The notes under the pieces: model-generated
Seen by the model: only the letters and a program-made list of their open reading frames with translations
The model's database searches: none
Told to the model about the DNA's origin: nothing
Assembly: GCA_949825045.1 (NCBI GenBank)
Contig: OX463807.1
Coordinates: forward strand, 36,910,749-36,974,748
Reading direction: 5' to 3'
Source of the DNA: Argyresthia goedartella
Taxonomy: Eukaryota > Arthropoda > Insecta > Lepidoptera > Argyresthiidae
Length of the DNA stretch: 64,000 nucleotides
Shown: in pieces, positions 43,775-52,839 of the stretch
Position numbering within the stretch: position 1 is the first letter of the stretch
Layout of the letters: each line of letters opens with the position of its first letter
Translations under genes and position numbers: made by a program

Positions 43775-44734
43775 GCTTGAGCAAATCGCACACTGGTTCT
43801 CAGTCAATGGGATGATGCTTAACGTCGAAAAGACAAACATAATGCAGTTCCAGCTCCGAAGAACAAAATGTCACGAGCTGAACGTCACCTGCAACGGCAG
43901 TCTTGTCCCTCAAGTGGACCACGTCAAGTACCTCGGGTTCACTATTGACTCGGGACTGACGTGGTCGCAACACATTGACGCCACCTGCAAACGACTGTCA
44001 TCTGCGTGCTTCGCGCTGTCCAGGCTCATCCCCTGTCTCTCTACTGAAAATGTGATGAAGTCGTATTACGGCTACTTTCACTCAGTGTTAATATACGGGC
44101 TAGACTTTTGGGGAGCGGCCTCGGACCGCAACAGAGCATTTAGGATGCAAAAACGTGCCATAAGGGTAATTGCGGGCATGCCCTGGGACCACCCTGCTAG
44201 GGAACTATTCAAAGAGTATAACATCCTAACTCTTCCGAGCCTGTATATTTTGGAGATATGTAAGTACGTAAGTCTAAACCTCCACAATTTCCCCACAAAT
44301 GCTCAAATGATTAACAGACCTAGCTCAAGACGCAGTCACCTACTATTTGTGCCGCCCAGACGATTGGCCAAGTTGAGACACTCACCGTCCATAATTGGCC
44401 CTAAGCTGTAAAATGCCATACCCGACGAAGTAAAAAATGAACCCAATAATACTGCTTTCCTCCGAAACTTAAAAAAGCTGCTAATGCCAAATGCGTGCTA
44501 TTCGATAGACGACTTCTACAAAATCGCTTGTTCAAAACAATAACATATCATAATTAATTAATTAGAATATATAATATACAAACTAAAAAGTATTGTAAAC
44601 TTATTTAATATAATAAACAATTTTAATTTTGTAACATGTAAAATCCTTACAAAAAAAAAGACAATTTGAATTAAGTACTATGAATGTGACTTGTAAACTC
44701 TGTTTATAAATAAAAAATTGAATTGAATTGAATT
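43775..44734 (+). mobile_element. 5'-truncated LINE in the piggyBac gene, 11-bp TSD
   Basis: GAAGAACCAGA (43764-43774) before and GAAGAGCCAGA (44735-44745) after the insert are near-identical target duplicates. The 3' tail is (AATTG)n. The content is the C-terminal part of a LINE ORF2 and its 3' UTR. Confidence 0.85.
43779..44411 (+). pseudogene. LINE ORF2 C-terminal fragment
   Basis: The frame opens right at the insertion edge (LEQIAHWFSVNGMMLN) and carries HVKYLGFTIDSGLTWSQHID, YYGYFHSVLIYGLDFWGAAS and RMQKRAIRVIAGMPWDHPAR. A TAA after SIIGPKL cuts it a little short of the usual end. It is closely related to the remnant at 7784-8356, so both belong to one LINE family. Confidence 0.88.
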
Positions 44735-45834
44735 GAAGAGCCAGAACCGGATTTTGAGGCAGAACCTTAACAATCAACCTCTACATCATCAGCGTGCCCA
44801 AGATCTTTAAGCCAGATTCTCACAAACGTGTCTGGAAACAGGTACCTTTTAATGACGCCTCTCACGACTGTTCACCTCTGCTAGTGTCTCCCGTGAGATC
44901 CCCAATGGGCTACTTCACTAAAAAAATCGAGGAAGTATCCAGATTTACAAACATTTATCATCTAATGCAAACACGTCGAGAATTGAAAACAATAGCAGTT
45001 GATATAGCCAAGGTTTTCTCAATCCATATCATCATGGGATGTATTCTACCCCAATGTATTGGAGAGCTGGAATAAGACCTATGGTTATTACTAATCAAAT
45101 GTCCCGGAAACAGTTTGTACCCATTCGCAATGCCCTAAACGTCGTCGATATAGTAGAAGCTCTTGTGATTGAAAAGAACAATTCATTGTGGAAGGTGCAG
45201 CCAATGATAGACAAAATTAAAGTGGCTTGCAATAGGCTAGAAATAATCTCTGGTCAATTGATGAATAAATGATTCGATGTACGGGTAGGTGCAATCTATG
45301 ACAAGTAGTCAAAAACCAGCCGCGCCCTGTTGGACTTAAAAACTTTGTGCTGATGACAAGCAAAAGCCTGATGCTCGACTTTGACATCTATAGGGGGGCG
45401 AAAGCCATGATCGAAGATACATCGCTTGGACTAGGTCCATCTGTGATCCTCCATTTTATCAAGGGTGTCCCATCTGGAAGCTGTGTCTACCATGACAGAT
45501 ATTTTACCATTGATTGAATAAATGCACAAAATAAATCTTCACAGCACCGGAACGATAATGATTAACAAAAATCATGATCGCACTGCTAAATTGTACAGAA
45601 AAGACATATTGTTGCTGTTGGAATTCCGGATTAACATTTCTGAGATATTATCATCAAGCATTACATCAAATGAACTCCCAAGCACGAGTATGGAATATAA
45701 TGAAAATGAAACTCCAGCTGAAGATGAAGCCTCGACGAAAAGGCAAAATACAGACCTGCAGTACAAGCACCAGAGACGAAGAGTTACGATGGTTACGATC
45801 ATTTACCAGAGTTTGACAAAATAAGAGTCCCAAG

Positions 45835-46101
45835 CAACCTTACCTACCAGCAACAAAGTGAGGTAAAGTCAATTGCCTCACTCCAATAAATTATTAGACC
45901 TCCTTTCACTCTTTATTCAAACGCCTTTCTCATCAGTATTAAAAACATTGTAACAAGCTTTTTGTAGGCGCATCAGCCTGGTAAAAACAAATTTTTACTA
46001 CGTTCACTATAGCATAAATTGTTTAACTAGCCGTGTAATTGTTAAGTTATGTCAATTGTTATTTAACTTCACTTAAATAAATGAACTTCGAAAAACAAAA
46101 C
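45835..46101 (+). mobile_element. small retroposon with 12-bp TSD
   Basis: AAGAGTCCCAAG at 45823-45834 is repeated exactly at 46102-46113 and encloses 267 bp ending AATAAATGAAC...AAAAACAAAAC. This is the pattern of LINE-mediated insertion of a polyadenylated RNA. The source RNA is not recognised: a LINE 3' end, a SINE without a tRNA head or a processed pseudogene are all possible. Confidence 0.8.
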
Positions 46102-46170
46102 AAGAGTCCCAAGTGCTTGTCGATTTGAGAGATGAAGCAACTGCACCAAGATACGATGCAAAAAATGCGA

Positions 46171-46835
46171 TACTTATCTAAGATAAGATAAAGTTTATAA
46201 GTACTTTCTACAATGTTTATTTTATGATTACAGTGAAATTGTTGTACACGGTGTCATCAATATAATTTTGACTTCAAACCCCTAATGTTATGTTATGAAC
46301 CTGTATCTTAGGGATTTTGGGTCAAAAATTATCAACAACAATAACAATGTAGTTAATCAGATAAAAAAAATGTGTGCGTATACTAGTGTACACACGTAAG
46401 AAGTGAACCTTCTTTATGGCCTTATTTTTCGCAAAATGATCTACATGCAACTTTCCTGAAATTGGTTAAATAAAGTTAAATTAGATAAAGTTTAAACAAA
46501 AGGATTTTATTATCATAGACATGAATACAAATAATACAATTATTTCACTTTAACTTTTTGCTACTAAGATTATTACAGCATTTCATTAATTGTAATAGAA
46601 TTATTACTATCATATGTCTGTATATTTCGTTTTCTTTTACCCCGCAGCTCATGTGGCCTACGTGGTTTTTATAGTTGTAAAATAATTACTTTTTTAATAA
46701 AATATTTTTCCTGTGTATTTCTTCCTCGTTTTCTTTTCAAACCCCGCAGCTCATGTGACCAAATACGTGGGATCAGAATATCAGATCCCGCCATAGTCAT
46801 GTATAAAAATCAGATAAATAAGCAGGTAATCAAAT
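46171..46835. other. no gene; 95-bp period duplication
   Basis: CGTTTTCTTTTACCCCGCAG with CTCATGTGGCC near 46630-46660 is repeated with changes near 46727-46765 (CCCCGCAGCTCATGTGACC). The rest is AT-rich with no supported gene. Confidence 0.45.
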
Positions 46836-47035
46836 GTCGGTTCAAATCCCACTAGAATAATCCTCCCACAGCTAGGCAAGTAATCAAATAATGGTGTTAA
46901 TCCCGATAGAATAATCGTCAAAAAATGGCAATAACATAGGTGATCAAATAAGTGGGTTCGAATCCCACCAGAATATCCTCACAAAATGACAATAACATAG
47001 GCAGGTTAATCAATTTATGTGGGTTCAAATCACAC
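46836..47035 (+). repeat. tandem array of tRNA T-arm-like units
   Basis: Four diverged units spaced 56-67 bp apart each contain a T-arm-like word: GTCGGTTCAAATCCCAC (46836), TGGTGTTAATCCCGAT (about 46892), GTGGGTTCGAATCCCAC (46952) and GTGGGTTCAAATCACAC (47019). The third is a perfect 5-bp stem with TTCGAAT loop and a consensus pol III B box. Shared flanks (CATAGG...AATCAAAT, CAGAATA) show these are true repeats. No A box or complete cloverleaf is visible, so these are not tRNA genes. Confidence 0.7.
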
Positions 47036-47560
47036 ATACAGGGTATATAGAAACTATCGCTTTTTGACAGGATCATTGCATTAGGTTGCGTAGAACTGGC
47101 GCCCCCCTGAAAACGTCACTCACACGCCAAAAGATCATTGGACAGATATAGTAGTGAGCCTGACTTTGAAGCCGCATAATGGCGGCGAGGCCGAGACCGC
47201 ACTTCTCAAATTAATCAATCAGAAAACGGAGTCATAATAGGTATTTATCACTATTTTTGGCCAGGTGGTTTGACGGGGGAGTTATTGTAGTGAGGGAGTA
47301 AATTAGCAGTAATAAATAAAACCACCTGTTTGCTCCTAGGACTTCACTTTGTACATTTTTATTCTGCCGTATCAGCTTATGACTCAGTTTTTATACCTAC
47401 TAAAAAAAACTATGATAGTTACTAGGTACTGAATTAGTAAAAATAATAATTATTAACAAAAAAGCCAGTCCAAAATAAAATGAGCAACAATTACCCATTT
47501 ATTCATAAAGTTCGTAATATTCTATATAAAATTACGAACGTGTTTCAACTTCCTTTGCGA
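47036..47560. other. no gene seen
   Basis: Mixed AT-rich and GC-richer sequence without a long frame, splice-supported exon or recognised repeat. Confidence 0.4.
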
Positions 47561-47561
47561 A

Positions 47562-48106
47562 CGCTACCTCGGTTGGTTCAGTTACTGAATGAATGGCGAC
47601 CGGCACGAGCCATGATATTTCGTGATTGTCTATTTTTGTTTTCTGTGAAGTAATTACTATGTTTTGTGATACAATAATAGATGTAATCGCCGCGGAAAAT
47701 AATGGTGGTCATGTGGAAAGCAGTAAATAGTGTCAGTTTTGTGTAAGTGGGCTCTATGGACGAAATATCATTAGAAGTTGCTGTGAAAATAATAAATTCT
47801 GCAAACATAATCGAAGAAAAAGCTAATCATTTGTATTATCATAGGTAAGTATTTTACATTATATGATAGGAAATTTCATGAGGATTATTCTGGTGTATAA
47901 TATGTTAGAAAACATTTATAATAACCTAACCGAAAAAACAAATATCTAACGCAAGTCAATTGCAAATTGTTATCCGCGAAAATCCTGGACATTATAGCCT
48001 CTGAGAAATTCAATGTTCCTGGACCTCCAATCGATTAAGCGACATGCTATCCCTACTCCGTTGGAGAAAGTGAAAGTACACTTCGTCTGAACCAACCGTG
48101 GTAGGG
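47562..48106. mobile_element. MITE-like element carrying a 5' exon
   Basis: CTACCTCGGTTGGTTCAG at 47564-47581 is inverted at 48087-48104 (CTGAACCAACCGTGGTAG), with weaker similarity beyond the ends. The interior carries the small exon at 47756-47844. Probably a deletion derivative of an autonomous DNA transposon. Confidence 0.55.
47756..47844 (+). pseudogene. orphan first coding exon
   Basis: The ATG opens a 29-codon frame, MDEISLEVAVKIINSANIIE then EKANHLYYHR, ending CATAG|GTAAGT, a consensus donor. No matching downstream exon is seen inside the flanking inverted repeats. The acidic helical start with a trailing YHR is reminiscent of PIF/Harbinger transposase N-termini, but that is a guess. 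Confidence 0.4.
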
Positions 48107-49185
48107 GCAAGAAAAAGATGGCGCGTAACGGAAAAATGTGACGCGTAACCGAAAAATGTGACGGTAAATTTTTTTCCAACGCCGATAAAGAAGTTTCACT
48201 TCAAAAAATAGGTTAATTTATATCATTTTGACTTATATATTTACTTTTACACAGTTACTAAAAGATCAAACGATAATTTAAAAATTTTAGAAATTAAGTT
48301 AAAAGTTAATGCTAACATAACAATAATTTTAATTAACTATGTTCCTTAAGGAGTTGTTCAGTCTTAAAATAATCAAGAGATTGTAACAATTTTACATCTG
48401 CAAGCTTAACCTCACGGCAACACAAACTGTAGACAAGGGATATTTTATTAATCCTATTGTATATAAGGGCGCTATGAGTTTCACGTGGTAAAGACTGAAA
48501 AAAAGGTTGATTGAAGACTGTTTTAGAGTTCATGGTAATATAATATTTAAGTTATCAAAAATGAATATTTCGTTAAAATTAATAGAAGTAACTTTGGCTG
48601 ATCATTGGGTCACGTGTCTAAACATGTAAAACTTGGTTAGATTTTCGATCAAATGTCCCTAAAAACTCAAAAATCCATTAACCCTCACGATCGTGAGTGT
48701 TGCAAGTTCTACCCGAAACTCACGGCCGTGCGGGTTAAACTGTGGGTTAACTTTAACCTACTATTTTTTGGGTATTTTTTTTCATCCTTAGTGTATTACA
48801 AAGGTAACAAAAAGCTTCTTATTCCGAAAAAAATACATCTGCCGGGTGTAAAGGGTTATAGAATTAAATGAACAGACTATTTAGTCTTTAGTCAACAAAA
48901 AGCCTCTTTGTAACTGCAAATATCACTTTATTTTGTAATTAATGCTTTAATCGCGAACAATCATCAGCGCAGAGCTCATTTTTCCTCGGCGAAAGGCGAA
49001 GTTTTGACAGAACAGTTGAACGTCATTGTTCGAGACGTTTGCTATTGTTCCAGTAGTATTGTTATTGGATCACGATAGCACTTGGGCGGCGCGGCTGGGG
49101 GGGGGGGGGGGGGGGGCTGATGAATGAAGGCGCGGGAAATTGATCGCGTCTCTTTCACTAGGCCAAGTAGCAAAACTAACTGTGT
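48107..49185. other. no identified gene; G20 tract
   Basis: A minus-strand frame at 48333-48533 (LPRETHSALIYNRINKISLV) might be a LINE C-terminus but is not diagnostic. A run of 20 G lies at 49097-49116. The rest is unassigned. Confidence 0.35.
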
Positions 49186-49554
49186 AAGGGCCGGGCCACA
49201 CAACGCGGTGCGGTGCTACAGCGGTGCATCCTACATACAAATTCGGTGCCGCAACGCACCGTGTGGACGCCCATAAATATTTAGTGGATAGTTAACGACC
49301 TCTGTGTCGCAGCTGTGTTTGTTGCTCTGCCTACCATGCGAGAGGTGCCGGGTCCGATCCCCAGCTGGGGGTAAAGAAAATCACTGCAGGACTTGAATGT
49401 TCATAAGTGTGTGACGTCGCTGTTTCTGGTTCCCACAACACAGGGTATGCTAGTGTGGGGCCAGAAGCAATGTATGTGCTTGTATGTGAATGTTTATGTT
49501 ATGTTCATATGTATGGAGTGCTGCGCCGCATCGCATCGTGTGGCCCGGCCCTAA
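49186..49554. mobile_element. MITE with GGGCCGGGCCACAC ends and nested SINE
   Basis: AAGGGCCGGGCCACACAACG on the left and CGTGTGGCCCGGCCCTAA on the right are inverted. Internal GCGGTGCGGTG / CGCCGCATCGC words pair as well. A SINE-A copy (about 49292-49515) occupies the middle, so the MITE is older than the SINE. Confidence 0.75.
49292..49515 (+). mobile_element. SINE-A copy nested in a MITE
   Basis: The head GCTCTGCCTACCATGCGAG, a B box GGTCCGATCCCC (one change from consensus), the body GTTTCTGGTTCCCACAACAC and an (ATGTTT)n-like tail are all in plus orientation. It is one of the most complete copies. Confidence 0.75.
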
Positions 49555-49726
49555 CCAAAGCGCCCGTTCCTTATTCGTTTACCCAAATCTCTACGATTCC
49601 GACGCAGTTTATATGAAATTGACTTTTAATGTACCTACAGGAAAGCCACTTTTCCTCAATTATTCGGTCCAATATAAGCGTGTTGCAGAAAGGTGTAGTC
49701 ATATTTTAAGTCGTCGTTAGATTTAA

Positions 49727-50519
49727 CCTTTGACTGGTGACATGGTTTTTGTGTAACGTAACTGGTGACGAGGGGACTGAGAGGCCCACTGCGGTATCTA
49801 GCATAAATCATAGAAAATAAGTGTGGTAGCTAGCCAGAGTATGTAAAAACTGTGTTATCATATATAAATGGATAAAATAAAACAAATAACTATACTCTGA
49901 ATATATTTTTTTGTTACGATCTTGCAATTTTAATGTATGTCGTCTTAACAATCAAAAAACTAGAGATGAGATCACAAATTACATAAGCAAAAAATTAATT
50001 AACATATTTTGACAAAAAAACACTTTTTTCTATAATATTGAAGTAATAATGAATTAAGAAAAAAAACAACTAAAATCAAAAGTGTATTTTCACGAAATTG
50101 ACAATGGTCGAACTTTGCCAATTTTTATATGCAGTCTGGGCATATTTTTTTTGCACACTGCAAGCACACACGTTCGAACTGGTAATTTGATTGGCGCTTT
50201 TATCGAGGAAGACAACTGGCTCCTGCTTTCCTGGAGTTTTGATTGTTCTCGGTTAAAAATGTGAAAAAACAATACAACAAAATTACGTAAAAAATTACGT
50301 AAGTGGTGACATGGGGTCTGAGAGACCCCTGCCGAACTTTACGCCAATGTAACTTACCGATTTGAGCCTGTCCGACACAGCTATCCCCTTCTACGGCATG
50401 GACGCAAGTAAACTCGAAGCTACTCAGGTGATGAGCCCAAGGAAACCCGGAGAAGGTGCCAAAATGTTCTTTTACTGACGCCGCTGGGCCTGTAAGACCC
50501 CTTGTCACCAGTTAAAGGT
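49727..50519. mobile_element. MITE with repeated CTGGTGAC motifs
   Basis: CCTTTGACTGGTGAC at 49727 is inverted at the right end (GTCACCAGTTAAAGG, ending 50519). The module GGTGAC..GGGG.CTGAGAG.CCC occurs near 49765 and 50305 and, reversed, near 50490. The left end directly follows TTAA, but no TTAA follows the right end, so a piggyBac origin is not proved. Open frames inside are short and unrecognised. Confidence 0.6.
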
Positions 50520-50906
50520 CATCATTCTGAACAACTTTCACTATCAAACAGATTCGAACTGTGATACTTACCTAATTAGAAAGGAGAGTAATCTGCCATC
50601 AAACTGTTTCCACAATTTGGCAGTCACTTGTTTAATTTTTATATTAATGTATTTTTGGATAATAAAAAAACAATAATATAAAAATATATCTTCTCCACAC
50701 ACCTCTCTATAAATATTTTTTCCTTTCCTCACAGGTTAGCTGTGAGAAATTTCTTTTTAGAAATAAGCTCACCTTTGCATATTGTTCTTTATATTTTCTC
50801 CTGTGTTTTCTGTGCAATAAATAATTATTATATTGTATACTTTGGGCTGGGCGGTCAGCTGATTGGTGTGGAGTGAAAAAAACTAGCTATTTTGGGGGTG
50901 TACTAT
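50520..50906. other. no gene seen
   Basis: AT-rich spacer between the MITE and the Ty3/gypsy LTR. The outer border of that LTR may fall inside this stretch or a little beyond it. Confidence 0.35.
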
Positions 50907-51125
50907 TGTCTACTCTTGTGGTCGGGCTACTCAATAAGTAGGTGCACTTGTCGATAGTCAATAGTATTTATTATTATACGTAAACACTGGAAGGGATACA
51001 GGCACAAGGTATATTTTAACGCGTGTTCTACTATCGCCTGTCTTAACTGGACTGGCGTGAGGCGGTGCTGGGGGAAACGCATCGCCCCAGCCTAGTCTGT
51101 CGAGTCTGCAGTAAAAGTGCCTACA
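50907..51125 (-). repeat. Ty3/gypsy 3' LTR (outer border uncertain)
   Basis: On the minus strand a polypurine tract (AAAGAGGGAGAATAT) is followed by TGTAGGCACTTTTACTGCAG, the expected LTR start at 51125. An AATAAA-like polyadenylation word lies near 50965. The other end was chosen at a TG near 50907 but could be elsewhere between 50830 and 50950. No second LTR was found. Confidence 0.6.
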
Positions 51126-51633
51126 ATATTCTCCCTCTTTAAAAATAAAGAGGTTCACAATGTCAAAATAATCAAAAATTAAAAGTACAAAAAATCATTG
51201 CCACCCTATCATTACTCTAATATTTAAACTTCACTATTCGAGGCACAGAGACTCACAATATCGCACGAAATGTGCTGACGCTGACATACTACTGGCGACG
51301 ACGTTATGCGTCTTAAGTTACAATCTACATACATACTTACACGTTACTGGCTGATTGTTTTAATACACTATTATTATGAAGTCTAATACAAAGACAAAGA
51401 CACAAAGTATATCTAGCGGTAATACAATTGTATACAGGTGATGTAAAATTAAATGTAAAATGTAAAATTTGTTTCATTTTACCCCATCTGAATTGGGTAG
51501 GTAGCTATCTCTAATGTAAACGGGTACACATACGCGATGATATAACAGGGTATAAAAAGTAAAACTAGTAAAATAATGCTTACTTACATAGTCACACTGT
51601 ATAAAATATAACAAAATATAGGTTAATCTTTCG

Positions 51634-51954
51634 TCAGTACACCATTGCTGGATTGGTTGCTGTGACGTTGGTAGTTGGTGGAACTGTCTTTTGTTCACCT
51701 ACACCTGCTCTACTTTTCTCTTCTCTCGATATCATGTCGTTCACGAACTTGCCGTGATAACGTCTGCCGCACTTTCTTACAAAAACATAGAAACAAGCAC
51801 TGAACACAACAACTGTCGTAATCATCATTATTATTCCATATAACTCGAATTTCCGCTCGATCTCTGCCTTTGCTGCATTGTCAGATCCTGTTTGCGCGAT
51901 AACTATTTGTGCGTTTTTTGATTGTTGCTTCCCCATATTCGTAAAAATGGTCAT
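51634..51954 (-). CDS. small membrane protein of a Ty3/gypsy element
   Basis: Up to 106 residues. A second Met (residue 7, near 51936) gives MGKQQSKN, which fits an N-myristoylation signal with a nearby basic residue, and may be the true start. Then comes an uncharged segment (NAQIVIAQTGSDN), one transmembrane helix at about residues 39-58 (YGIIMMITTVVVFSACFYVF) and a basic tail (RKCGRRYHGKF). It lies between the end of pol and the 3' LTR on the element's own strand, the slot of env-like or accessory ORFs, but it has no envelope features such as a long ectodomain or furin site. Function unknown. Membrane attachment is inferred. Confidence 0.5.
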   Translation of the reverse strand: MTIFTNMGKQQSKNAQIVIAQTGSDNAAKAEIERKFELYGIIMMITTVVVFSACFYVFVRKCGRRYHGKFVNDMISREEKSRAGVGEQKTVPPTTNVTATNPAMVY

Positions 51955-52149
51955 CTACTTTTAGGTGATGTTACAGTGGAAATAGTATTCTTATTGAACT
52001 AAAATTCTTATTTAACTTAACTTGATACAAAATAAATTTGCTTAACCTATCGTTTCGTGACCATCTTACATAAAACGCACAGGTGGCTTTATAATTCTGC
52101 CACTGCGTGTGGTCCTAGTTACTATGTTGTATAGGTCGAGCTTGAGACA

Positions 52150-52617
52150 TACTAGTATCATCCTCCGCCAGTATATATGCGGGTTTTAACCTATCTACCG
52201 AAATATGCATCTGTCTGTTAGGTAATTGTACTTTGAAAACCTTGCTGGACCTTGGCTGTTATAAGTAATGATGCGGTAGAGGCCTTCATAAGTCGGTGTG
52301 AGAGGTCTTTTAACTGCATTTTTCCTGATAAACACGTGTGAACAGGTTTGAAAATCTTTGTGTACGAATATCTTTCGCGAATCGCTATCAGTTCGCGGCT
52401 TGGGTCGTAGGCTCTGTATCATTTCTCGTAGTTTCTCGACGTAAGTATAATGGTCTACAGAAGTGTTACATCCTGTGCTGTAAAAATCACCTGGCAAGCG
52501 TAGGGGTTGTCCCAACACCAACTCTGCTGCGCTGAAACCTGTGTCGGATCTGCATGCTGCATGAAGTCCGTATAAGACTGTAGGTAGCTCATCGTCCCAG
52601 GATGTTCTATCTGTCAA
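52150..52617 (-). pseudogene. Ty3/gypsy integrase C-terminal fragment
   Basis: The frame carries TSWDDELPTVLYGLHAACRS, DTGFSAAELVLGQPLRLPGD and RKNAVKRPLTPTYEGLYRI, typical of the integrase C-terminal region. Near 52240 the frame shifts; the expected end (ISVDRLKPAYILAEDD) continues in another frame. The upstream part is cut off at about 52617 by the LINE 3' end. The remaining pol and gag are not found on the other side of the LINE. Confidence 0.82.
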
Positions 52618-52839
52618 AAAAAATCAAAATCGAAAATCATTTATTTCCATAGGATGTTGTTACATCACTTAGATCCGTCATTACATTTTTTTGGGTGAGT
52701 TCACTAACACAATGGCGGAATCTGTGGAGAAGAGCTCACCGAAGAAACTCCACAGTCGTCGCATCTTTTGCGTTTCCTTTTTTAAATAAAATATTGTCAA
52801 ATTACAAAATGAATGCTAATTATATATCGAAACAGCCTG

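Larger units (their letters stand above)
43340..46170 (+). pseudogene. piggyBac-type transposase gene, broken by insertions
   Basis: Exon 1 (43340-43373, MASFLESRKG) ends ACAG|GTGCGT. Exon 2 starts at 43633 after TTTTAAG and keeps frame, giving KELNDAQMYEILGLENLSD and an acidic N-terminus. A LINE (43775-44734) interrupts it. After that come DDE_Tnp_1_7-like blocks: SPMGYFTKKIEEVSRFTNIY, SRKQFVPIRNALNVVD, PVGLKNFVL, LMLDFDIYRGAKAM and SVILHFIKGVPSGSCVYHDR, with F/Y-D contexts of the catalytic core. The frame is lost several times and a second small retroposon sits at 45835-46101. The C-terminal words RYDGYDHLPEF and a Cys-poor tail follow. piggyBac transposases cut and paste DNA at TTAA; this copy cannot. 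Confidence 0.75.

Noticed and set aside
48333..48533. 66-residue minus ORF as a LINE C-terminus
   Set aside because: The words are only loosely LINE-like and no adjacent RT motif or 3' tail supports it.
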